This document shows positions 1 through 5,190 of a stretch of 5,703 nt of DNA, piece by piece; within the stretch, counting starts at the first letter, position 1; each line of letters starts with the position of its first letter. The stretch lies in assembly GCA_002779455.1 (NCBI GenBank), contig PEWM01000038.1, forward strand, positions 693 to 6,395. Reading direction: 5' to 3'. The DNA is from Deltaproteobacteria bacterium CG07_land_8_20_14_0_80_60_11. Lineage in GTDB: Bacteria > Desulfobacterota > Desulfobaccia > Desulfobaccales > 0-14-0-80-60-11. Below the pieces are notes generated by a model. It was given only the letters and a program-made list of their open reading frames with translations. It had not been told where the DNA came from and ran no database searches. Position numbers and translations under genes: made by a program.

Positions 1-808
1 TCTCCTCGCCCCGGTGGGCCGGCAGGCAGTGGAGCACGATGGCCTCTGGGGCCGCGTTTTTCATAAGCTGGCTATTCACCTGATACGGTTGAAAGACCTG
101 GCGCCGGGCCGCGGCCTCCTCCTCCTGGCCCATGCTCGCCCAGACGTCGGTGTTGATTACCTTTGCCCCGGCCACCGCGGCTTCGGGGTCCTGGCCCAGG
201 AAAACCCGGGCGCCCTGGGCTTCGGCCTGGGCGAGGATGGCAGCGTCGGGCTCGTAGCCCGGCGGGCAGGCCAGGTGCAGGGCGAAATCCAGGTGCATGG
301 CCGCGGTGATCCAGGAGTTGGCCATGTTGTTGCCGTCCCCCACCCAGGCCACTTTGAGCCCGGTAAGATCGCCGAAGCGCTCCTGCATGGTCATGAGGTC
401 GCTCAAGACCTGGCAGGGGTGGTGCGTGTCCGTCAGGCCGTTGATCACCGGGATGGTGGCGTGGCGGGCCAGTTCCGCCACCGTTTCCTGGGCAAAGGTT
501 CGCACCACCACCCCGTCCACGTACCGGGACAGCACCCGGGCGGTGTCGGCCACGGGCTCGTTCCGGGACATCTGGGTCTGGCCCGGGGCCAGGTAGATGC
601 TGGACCCCCCCAGTTGGGCGATCCCCGCCTCAAAGGAGACCCGGGTGCGGGTGGAGGGCTTGTCGAAGATCATGGCCAGGGTTTTCCCCTTAAGGGGCGT
701 GGGGTTCCGGCCCCGGTGATGGAGGGCCTTGAGTTCCCGGGCCCGGGCCAGGAGGGGTTCGATCTCCTCCCGGCTCAGATCCAATACGGTCAACAGGTGG
801 CGGGTCAT
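1..808 (-). CDS. argF: Ornithine carbamoyltransferase, 3' end cut by window
   Basis: Transfers the carbamoyl group of carbamoyl phosphate to ornithine, giving citrulline in cytoplasmic arginine synthesis. Reading the minus strand from the ATG at 808-806 gives 269 residues with no stop, so the frame runs off the left edge. Family members are about 300-310 residues, so roughly 35-40 are missing. Visible motifs: carbamoyl-phosphate loop STRTR at residues 52-56, HPCQ at 130-133, GDGNNMANS at 158-166, the ornithine-binding DVWASMG at 221-227, and the catalytic-cysteine motif HCLPAHRGEE at 260-269. The DxxxSMG loop and HCLP mark an ornithine enzyme rather than aspartate carbamoyltransferase. The start overlaps the argD stop as ATGA, and an AAGG lies 10 bases upstream at 819-822 inside argD, so it is probably translated from the argBDF message by coupling. 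Identification is very secure. Confidence 0.97.
   Translation of the reverse strand, partial: MTRHLLTVLDLSREEIEPLLARARELKALHHRGRNPTPLKGKTLAMIFDKPSTRTRVSFEAGIAQLGGSSIYLAPGQTQMSRNEPVADTARVLSRYVDGVVVRTFAQETVAELARHATIPVINGLTDTHHPCQVLSDLMTMQERFGDLTGLKVAWVGDGNNMANSWITAAMHLDFALHLACPPGYEPDAAILAQAEAQGARVFLGQDPEAAVAGAKVINTDVWASMGQEEEAAARRQVFQPYQVNSQLMKNAAPEAIVLHCLPAHRGEE
805..808 (-). promoter_or_regulatory. ATGA start/stop overlap of argD and argF
   Basis: The argF ATG (808-806) and the argD TGA (807-805) share four bases. This arrangement commonly allows a terminating ribosome to restart on the next gene, which would help keep ArgD and ArgF levels matched. The overlap is seen directly; coupling is inferred. 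Confidence 0.85.
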
Positions 809-1998
809 GGAAACACTGCCTTAAAAGCTTCCCGCAGGATGGTTAGGGCCGCGTCGATCTCTTGGGGGGTAATGACCAAAGGCGGCAGCAGCCGGATGAC
901 GTTCCCCTGGGTGCAGTTGACCAACAGGCCCCGCTCCCGGCAGGCCGCCACCACCGGCGTCCCCTCTTGGGTCAATTCCAGGCCCCACATGAGGCCCAGG
1001 CCCCGCACCTCTTTGATGACCGGGAGCTCTGCCTGCATGGCGCGTAAGCCCTTTTCTAACCAAAAACCCCGTTCCCGCACCCCGGCCAGAAACTCCGGGG
1101 CGCTCAACAGATCCAGGGCGGCGTTGGCCGCGGCGGCCACCACCGGCCCGGCCCCAAAGGTGCTGGCGTGGGTCCCGGGGACGAAGGCGGACGCCACCTC
1201 GGAAGTGGCCAGGAGCGCCCCCATGGGCAGACCGTTGGCCAACGCCTTGGCCAGGGTCATGACATCCGGGGTGATGCCGAAGTTTTCCTGGGCGAAGAGG
1301 GTCCCGGTGCGGCCCAGGCCCGTCTGGATTTCATCCAGCACCAGCAAAAGCCCCTTCGCATCGCACAACTGCCGCAAACCCTTCAAATAATCGGGCGAGG
1401 GCAGGCAGACCCCCCCCTCTCCCAGGATGGGCTCGAGCATCACGGCGCAGACGGTGGCGTCCACCGCCTGGGCCACCGCCTCCAGGTTGTTGAAGGGCAC
1501 GAAGACGAAACCCGGCAGCAGGGGGTCGAAGCCCTGCCAGAACTTGGACTGGCCCGTGGCCGAGAGCGCCCCGAGGGTGCGGCCGTGGAAGGAGTTCTCC
1601 ATGCAGATGATCCGGTGCCGCCCGGCCCCGAAGCGTTCCCGGGAGTAGCGCCGCACCAGCTTGATGGCCCCTTCGTTGACTTCGGCGCCGCTGTTGGCGA
1701 AAAAGACCCGGTCGGCAAAGGACAGGCGCACCAGCGTCTCGGCCAGCTCCACCATGGGGGTGGTGTAGTAGATGTTGGAGACGTGGACCAGCTGCGTCAG
1801 CTGGGCCGCGGCGGCCTTGGCGACCTCCGGGTGAGCATGGCCCAGGTTGACCACCGCCAGCCCGGCCAGACAGTCCAGGTACTCTTTGCCGGTGTCGTCC
1901 CAAACCCGGCAGCCCTCGCCCTTGACCAGCACCAGCGGCTGCCGGCCGTAGGTGTGCATGACGACTTTGTCGGCGCGTTCCATCCAGTTATTGTTCAC
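805..1998 (-). CDS. argD: Acetylornithine aminotransferase (class III, PLP-dependent)
   Basis: Converts N-acetylglutamate 5-semialdehyde plus glutamate to N-acetylornithine plus 2-oxoglutarate; in many bacteria it also acts as N-succinyl-diaminopimelate aminotransferase in lysine synthesis. The 397 residues match the family length. Visible: NSGAEVNEGAIKL at 102-114 (PLP phosphate loop), SFHGRTLGALSATG at 136-149, LDEIQTGLGRTG at 221-232 with the cofactor-ring aspartate D222, Schiff-base lysine K251 in TLAKALANG, T280 in HASTFG, and RGLGLMWGLEL at 332-342. The GTG start at 1998 is preferred over the ATG at 1983 because GGAG sits 7 bases ahead of it. Some usually conserved positions differ: Q to L at 192 in EPILGEGG, and GAGP in place of GGNP at 282-285. 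It is followed by argF with a 4-base overlap and preceded by argB across an 81-base spacer. Other class III aminotransferases are possible in principle, but the arg context makes ArgD very likely. Confidence 0.96.
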   Translation of the reverse strand: MNNNWMERADKVVMHTYGRQPLVLVKGEGCRVWDDTGKEYLDCLAGLAVVNLGHAHPEVAKAAAAQLTQLVHVSNIYYTTPMVELAETLVRLSFADRVFFANSGAEVNEGAIKLVRRYSRERFGAGRHRIICMENSFHGRTLGALSATGQSKFWQGFDPLLPGFVFVPFNNLEAVAQAVDATVCAVMLEPILGEGGVCLPSPDYLKGLRQLCDAKGLLLVLDEIQTGLGRTGTLFAQENFGITPDVMTLAKALANGLPMGALLATSEVASAFVPGTHASTFGAGPVVAAAANAALDLLSAPEFLAGVRERGFWLEKGLRAMQAELPVIKEVRGLGLMWGLELTQEGTPVVAACRERGLLVNCTQGNVIRLLPPLVITPQEIDAALTILREAFKAVFP

Positions 1999-2000
1999 TA

Positions 2001-2009
2001 TCTTTCTCC
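2001..2009 (-). promoter_or_regulatory. Ribosome binding site deciding the argD GTG start
   Basis: On the minus strand GGAGAAAGA lies just ahead of the GTG at 1998, with GGAG (2009-2006) 7 bases from it. The next in-frame ATG at 1983 has no comparable purine tract at the right distance, so the GTG start, adding the residues MNNNW, is favoured. Confidence 0.7.
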
Positions 2010-2052
2010 AGCGAAGTCAGACTTAAAGTTGTCAGCTTGCGTGTTATTTCCT

Positions 2053-2073
2053 GGTGCGTAAGACGCACCCTAC
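2053..2073 (-). repeat. GTAG-headed REP-like palindrome in the argB-argD spacer
   Basis: On the minus strand GTAG is followed by the perfect 7-bp hairpin GGTGCGT-CTT-ACGCACC. It starts 6 bases after the argB stop codon. It belongs to the same family as the palindromes between hslU and hslV (compare 4505-4522). No U-run follows, so it is not a classical terminator. It may trim or stabilise the argB end of the message and so set the ratio of argB to argD expression; this role is inferred. Confidence 0.75.
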
Positions 2074-2079
2074 GGCTCA

Positions 2080-2961
2080 CTACCCCACAATCTGCGTGCC
2101 GATGCCGGTGTCGGTAAAAATCTCCAGGAGCACCGCGTGGAGGGTGCGGCCGTCCAGGATGTGGGCCTTGGCCACCCCTTCGTCCAGGGCCTCCAGGCAG
2201 CACTTGATCTTGGGGATCATGCCGCCGGCGACCACCCCCTCCTCCATCAGGGTAACCGCCTGGCGGCGGGTGAGGCTGGAGACCAGGCGGTGGTCACGGT
2301 CCAGGACTCCCGGGACGTCGGTGAGCAGAATGAGCTTGGCCGCCCCCAGGGCCGCGGCCACCGCCCCGGCCACCAGGTCGGCGTTGATATTGTAGGTTTC
2401 GCCGGCTTCTCCCACCCCCACCGGGGCGATCACCGGGATGAACTGCTGGGCTTGCAGGGTGCGGATAAGGTGCGTGTTCACCGCGGTCACTTCCCCCACC
2501 AGGCCGATGTCGATGATCTCCGGGGGCTCGTCCTCCCGGGGGCGGTAGAACTCCATTTTCTGGGCCTGGAGCAGCAGGCCGTCTTTGCCGCTCAGCCCCA
2601 CCGCGGCGCCGCCGGCGGTGTTGATCAGGTTGACGATCTCCTTGTTGATCTTGCCGGCCAGGACCATCTCCACCACGTCCATGGTGTCCTCGTCCGTGAC
2701 CCTTAGGCCGTCCACGAACCGGGTGGGGATGTCCATCTTGGCCAGCACCTTGCCGATCTGGGGCCCGCCGCCGTGCACCACCACCGGGTGGATGCCCAGA
2801 TACTGGAGGAGCGTGATGTCCTGGGCGAAGGCGCGCTTCAACTCCGGCTCCTGCATGGCGGCGCCGCCATACTTGATCACCACGGTCTGCCCCTGAAAGG
2901 TGCGCATGTAGGGCAGGGCCTCCAAAAGGGTTTCGGCCTTTTTTATGTATTCTTGGGCCAT
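2080..2961 (-). CDS. argB: N-acetylglutamate kinase
   Basis: Phosphorylates N-acetyl-L-glutamate with ATP, the second step of arginine synthesis, in the cytoplasm; it is an amino acid kinase family enzyme. The 293 residues are full length. Visible: VIKYGGAAM at 28-36 with phosphate-binding K30, HGGGPQIG at 63-70, substrate-binding FVDGLRVTD at 82-90 with R87, YNINADLVAGA at 190-200, LTDVPGVL at 213-220, and GGMIPKI at 246-252 with catalytic K251. The roughly 20-residue helical extension before the first strand and the C-terminal TGIGTQI (285-291) resemble the hexameric, arginine-inhibited class, so feedback inhibition by arginine is likely (inference from family knowledge). TAAGGAG lies upstream at an unusually long 14-base spacing, but no closer in-frame start exists. 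It is first of the argBDF set, 134 bases after hslU, and a strong hairpin lies between them. Confidence 0.97.
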   Translation of the reverse strand: MAQEYIKKAETLLEALPYMRTFQGQTVVIKYGGAAMQEPELKRAFAQDITLLQYLGIHPVVVHGGGPQIGKVLAKMDIPTRFVDGLRVTDEDTMDVVEMVLAGKINKEIVNLINTAGGAAVGLSGKDGLLLQAQKMEFYRPREDEPPEIIDIGLVGEVTAVNTHLIRTLQAQQFIPVIAPVGVGEAGETYNINADLVAGAVAAALGAAKLILLTDVPGVLDRDHRLVSSLTRRQAVTLMEEGVVAGGMIPKIKCCLEALDEGVAKAHILDGRTLHAVLLEIFTDTGIGTQIVG

Positions 2962-2975
2962 GGTGTTATGACGAT

Positions 2976-2982
2976 CTCCTTA
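2976..2982 (-). promoter_or_regulatory. Distant ribosome binding site of argB
   Basis: TAAGGAG on the minus strand is a near-perfect Shine-Dalgarno sequence, but 14 bases separate it from the ATG at 2961, against the usual 5-10. No in-frame alternative start codon lies in between, so the ATG stands; initiation may be weaker than the motif suggests. Confidence 0.6.
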
Positions 2983-3006
2983 GACCGAAATCCCGCCGGG
3001 CGAAAA

Positions 3007-3089
3007 GGGGAAAAGGGAAAAAGGCGAAAAGGAAAAAAGAAACCGCAGTTTCCCCCCTTTTGCCCTCTTCGCCTCTTCGCCTTTTCCCC
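3007..3089 (-). terminator. Long G-U-rich hairpin between hslU and argB, possible terminator or attenuator
   Basis: Beginning 6 bases after the hslU stop, the two arms form one imperfect inverted repeat. The outer stem is a perfect 10 bp (3007-3016 with 3080-3089). A 17-position middle stem aligns without gaps (3017-3033 with 3063-3079); all but one of its differences are A/G. The apex is GAAAC-CGCA-GTTTC (3039-3052), with an unpaired bulge of about five bases near it. Read as the sense (minus-strand) RNA, those differences become G-U pairs; in plus-strand RNA they would be A-C mismatches. The stem is followed by TTTTCG in the sense direction, so partial Rho-independent termination is plausible but the U-tract is short. 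It could separate hslVU from argBDF expression. The structure is seen; the role is inferred. Confidence 0.55.
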
Positions 3090-3095
3090 CAATCT

Positions 3096-4445
3096 TTAAA
3101 GAATATACCGGCTCAAATCCTCGTCGTCGATGAGGGCGGCCAGGCGTTCCCGGACGTAGGCGTCGGTGATGGTGATCTCCTGGGAACCCAGGTCCGGGGC
3201 CGTAAAGGAAATCTCCTCCAGAAGCTTTTCCATGACCGTGTGGAGCCGCCGGGCGCCGATGTTTTCGGTGCGGTCGTTCACCCTCGTGGCCAGGCCGGCG
3301 ATCTCCTTAATAGCCTCCGGGGTGAAGGTGAGCCGGATGCCTTCGGTGTTCAACAGCGCCCGGTACTGCTTGATCAGGGCGTTTTCCGGCTCCGTCAGGA
3401 TGCGTTCGAACTCCGCCGGCCCCAGAGAGTGGAGCTCCACCCGGATGGGGAAGCGGCCCTGCATCTCCGGGATCAGATCCGACGGTTTGGACAGGTGGAA
3501 GGCCCCGGAGGCGATGAACAGGATGTGGTCGGTGCGCAGCATGCCATACTTGCTGTTAACCGTGGTGCCTTCGACGATGGGCAACAGGTCCCGCTGCACC
3601 CCTTCCCGGGAGACGTCGGGCCCCCGGGTGCCGTCCCGGCCCACGATCTTGTCGATCTCATCTAAGAAGATGATGCCGTCTTGCTCCACCTTGCGCCGGG
3701 CCTCCTCCACCACCCGGTCCATGTCGATGAGGCGGCCGGCCTCCTCCTGGAGCAGGTATTCCCGGGCCTCGGCGAGCTTCACCTTGCGCTGCTTGGTCTT
3801 GCCGGGAAAGAGGTTGCCCAGCATATCCTTGAAGTTAAAGTCCATTTCCTCCATGCCGGCGGCGGAAAAAATCTCCACCACCGGGGCGGCGCGCTGGCTG
3901 ACTTCCAGCTCCACGCCGCGGTCTTCCAGACGCCCGGCCCGGAGCATGGTCCTGAGCTTCTCCCGGGTGTTGCCGCCGTCGCCTTCCGGTTCCGGGTTGG
4001 AGCCGGGGAGCAGCAGGTCCAGCAGCCGCTCTTCCACCGCCGCTTCGGCCTTGACCTGGACCTTGTCCCGTTCTTCGGCCTTGACCTGGGCGACGGCCAG
4101 CTCCATCAGGTCCCGGACCATAGATTCCACGTCCCGGCCCACGTAGCCCACCTCGGTGAATTTCGAGGCCTCGATCTTGAGGAAAGGCGAGGCGGTGAGC
4201 TTGGCCAATCTCCGGGCGATCTCGGTCTTGCCCACGCCGGTGGGGCCGATCATGATGATATTTTTGGGGGCGATCTCGTCCCTGAGGTTCTCGGGGACCT
4301 GCTGACGCCGCCAGCGGTTCCGCAGGGCGATGGCCACCGAGCGCTTGGCGTCCTTCTGCCCCACGATGTATTTGTCCAACTCCGCCACGGTCTCCCGGGG
4401 GGTCAGGTGATCCCCGGACGCGGGGAGAAGCTTGAGCAATTTCAT
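3096..4445 (-). CDS. hslU: HslU (ClpY) ATPase subunit of the HslVU protease
   Basis: AAA+ unfoldase that forms hexameric rings, threads substrate proteins through its pore in an ATP-dependent way and passes them to HslV. The 449 residues match the family. Visible in order: the N-terminal LTPRETVAELDKYIVGQ at 14-30, Walker A GPTGVGKT at 67-74, pore loop GYVGRD at 100-105, a charged helical I-domain at about 110-240, Walker B IIFLDEID at 258-265, arginine-finger region MQGRFPIRVEL at 328-338, sensor 2 GARRLHTVMEKLLE at 397-410, and the C-terminal LSRYIL, the tail that docks into HslV. The tail plus the GYVG loop separate it from ClpX. About nine residues precede the usual N-terminus; AAAGG 9 bases upstream supports the ATG at 4445. 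Unlike most hslVU pairs, it is parted from hslV by 745 bases of repeats and an AT-rich gene. A palindrome ends 18 bases before its start. Confidence 0.98.
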   Translation of the reverse strand: MKLLKLLPASGDHLTPRETVAELDKYIVGQKDAKRSVAIALRNRWRRQQVPENLRDEIAPKNIIMIGPTGVGKTEIARRLAKLTASPFLKIEASKFTEVGYVGRDVESMVRDLMELAVAQVKAEERDKVQVKAEAAVEERLLDLLLPGSNPEPEGDGGNTREKLRTMLRAGRLEDRGVELEVSQRAAPVVEIFSAAGMEEMDFNFKDMLGNLFPGKTKQRKVKLAEAREYLLQEEAGRLIDMDRVVEEARRKVEQDGIIFLDEIDKIVGRDGTRGPDVSREGVQRDLLPIVEGTTVNSKYGMLRTDHILFIASGAFHLSKPSDLIPEMQGRFPIRVELHSLGPAEFERILTEPENALIKQYRALLNTEGIRLTFTPEAIKEIAGLATRVNDRTENIGARRLHTVMEKLLEEISFTAPDLGSQEITITDAYVRERLAALIDDEDLSRYIL

Positions 4446-4463
4446 GGTTACCTGCCTTTATCG

Positions 4464-4485
4464 TGTAGGGCGGGCACTGCCCGCC
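4464..4485 (+). repeat. GTAG-headed REP-like palindrome ahead of hslU (left end of bounded segment)
   Basis: TGTAG is followed by a perfect 8-bp hairpin, GGCGGGCA-C-TGCCCGCC (4469-4485). The 22 bases are the exact reverse complement of 5166-5187, so they form a perfect inverted repeat bounding a 724-bp segment. With the trailing GTCTTC (to 4491) it also forms a 28-base direct repeat with 5119-5146, differing only in the two central bases (CT versus TC). It lies in the hslU leader, 18 bases from the start codon. Confidence 0.85.
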
Positions 4486-4503
4486 GTCTTCCTTGGGTTC
4501 AAA

Positions 4504-4550
4504 AGGGTGCGTCTCACGCACCATGACGTGGCGCGTGAGACGCGCCCTAT
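4504..4550. repeat. Inverted pair of REP-like palindromes (BIME-like)
   Basis: Two hairpins face each other: GGTGCGT-CTC-ACGCACC at 4506-4522 and GGCGCGT-GAG-ACGCGCC at 4530-4546, the second followed by CTAT, a worn version of the GTAG head in inverse orientation. Relative to each other they differ by a T to C change matched by an A to G change on the opposite arm, so the stem is preserved. They match the argB-argD element (2053-2073) more closely than the GGCGGGCA type, which shows at least two sequence classes in this window. Confidence 0.75.
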
Positions 4551-4561
4551 GGCTGTATTTT

Positions 4562-4586
4562 AAGGGTGTGCGGGCGCACTACCCTT
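4562..4586. repeat. Degenerate palindrome in the hslU upstream region
   Basis: AAGGGTGTGCG (4562-4572) pairs with CGCACTACCCTT (4575-4586) except for one bulged T, with a two-base centre. It resembles the GTGCG-type elements next to it but lacks the usual three-base loop. On the plus strand it is followed by CTTATTTTC, so it could act as a weak terminator for antisense transcription. I see no plus-strand gene that would need it. Confidence 0.45.
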
Positions 4587-4611
4587 CTTATTTTCAAACG
4601 TTAGACGATGT

Positions 4612-4632
4612 GGCGGGCAGTGCCCACCCTAC
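4612..4632 (-). repeat. REP-like palindrome just downstream of the AT-rich gene
   Basis: On the minus strand GTAG leads the hairpin GGTGGGCA-C-TGCCCGCC. One stem position is T opposite G, which would be a G-U pair in the sense RNA. It lies 30 bases after the stop codon of the AT-rich gene and would be at the 3' end of its message. Its GTAG head points inward toward that gene, opposite to the element at 5119, so the two bracket the gene. Confidence 0.75.
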
Positions 4633-4662
4633 CTTAAACTGCTAATATTTCCCAGCAGCAGG

Positions 4663-5103
4663 TTATTTATTAATAATTTTATAAAAATCCTTGGCTAATT
4701 TGGGATCATTATTTAATAAACGATTATATTGTCTTAACGCATTTTCTTTGTCACCCCAGATTTTTAATTTAACTATTCCATCTACAAACTGTACATAAGC
4801 CATACTCTTCTTGGCATAATATATTTTAATATAATTATCTAAATTTAACTCTGCATGTATATTCTTAGCTTTATCAGCATATTGTAAAGCAGAAAGATAA
4901 TTTTCTTGCTTATTATCTTGGTTGTTCAGTGCTAATTGAAGATAAGCATAAGCTAAAAAAGCTAATTGATAAATATTGGGCCTGTAGATATTTTCTTTTA
5001 TTAAATCAATAGCCTCGATATATTGGCCATCCTGCATTAATTCAACAGCTTTGCTTACAATAAAAAGCGCCAGGCCATAAACTGGTTCCAATTTGTTTTG
5101 CAT
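4663..5103 (-). CDS. Unknown AT-rich small helical protein, possibly TPR-like
   Basis: I do not recognise this 146-residue protein. It has no signal peptide or obvious membrane segment and looks almost wholly alpha-helical and soluble. Helix pairs with TPR-like spacing of small and aromatic residues are visible: residues about 13-35 (SKAVELMQDGQYIEAIDLI), 44-60 (YQLAFLAYAYLQLALNN), 68-85 (NYLSALQYADKAKNI) and a final pair (DKENALRQYNRLLNNDP) near 117-133. A short TPR or Sel1-like scaffold is therefore the best guess, at low confidence. Base composition is strikingly different from its neighbours: sampled lines give 22-30% GC against about 62% in hslU, with codons rich in TTA, AAA and AAT. This indicates recent acquisition. 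No clear Shine-Dalgarno precedes the ATG at 5103. It sits between hslV and hslU, in the same direction, flanked on both sides by REP-like palindromes. The long open frame of low GC and the co-directional placement argue that it is real. Confidence 0.7.
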   Translation of the reverse strand: MQNKLEPVYGLALFIVSKAVELMQDGQYIEAIDLIKENIYRPNIYQLAFLAYAYLQLALNNQDNKQENYLSALQYADKAKNIHAELNLDNYIKIYYAKKSMAYVQFVDGIVKLKIWGDKENALRQYNRLLNNDPKLAKDFYKIINK

Positions 5104-5118
5104 ATATCATTACCGGCA

Positions 5119-5187
5119 TGTAGGGCGGGCATCGCCCGCCGTCTTCGGGTCCTGGTTTAAATGATGGCGGGCAGTGCCCGCCCTACA
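5119..5187. repeat. BIME-like pair of inverted GTAG palindromes after hslV
   Basis: Two GTAG-headed hairpins face outward heads: GGCGGGC-ATC-GCCCGCC at 5124-5140 (plus orientation) and GGCGGGCA-G-TGCCCGCC at 5166-5182 (minus orientation, head at 5183-5187). Their outer 13 bases, TGTAGGGCGGGCA and its complement (5119-5131 and 5175-5187), are a perfect inverted repeat, so the pair can also fold as one large cruciform or hairpin. The pair begins 3 bases after the hslV stop codon and ends 15 bases before the AT-rich gene's start, so it would lie in the transcript between the two. The arrangement matches the bacterial interspersed mosaic elements built of two inverted REPs. Confidence 0.85.
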
Positions 5188-5190
5188 CCG

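Noticed and set aside
14..1390. A 458-codon plus-strand open frame
   Set aside because: It lies antisense to argF and argD, both of which carry complete catalytic motifs. The translation is low-complexity, rich in G, H, P and R, as expected from a GC-rich shadow frame, and shows no domain.
2962..3006. Promoter or ArgR operator upstream of argB
   Set aside because: I could not find a convincing -35/-10 pair or an ARG-box-like palindrome in this stretch, so none is annotated.
3681..4526. A 281-codon plus-strand open frame opposite hslU
   Set aside because: It mirrors hslU codons, has a repetitive H/G/L/P composition, no motif, and runs into the REP-like repeats. It is a shadow of hslU.
4639..4658. 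Terminator hairpin after the AT-rich gene (CTGCT/AGCAG)
   Set aside because: Only five pairs around a ten-base loop and no U-run in the sense direction; the nearby palindrome at 4612-4632 is a far stronger structure.
4464..5187. CRISPR array
   Set aside because: The repeats are few, irregularly spaced, in both orientations and individually palindromic with different stems; there are no uniform spacers and no cas gene.
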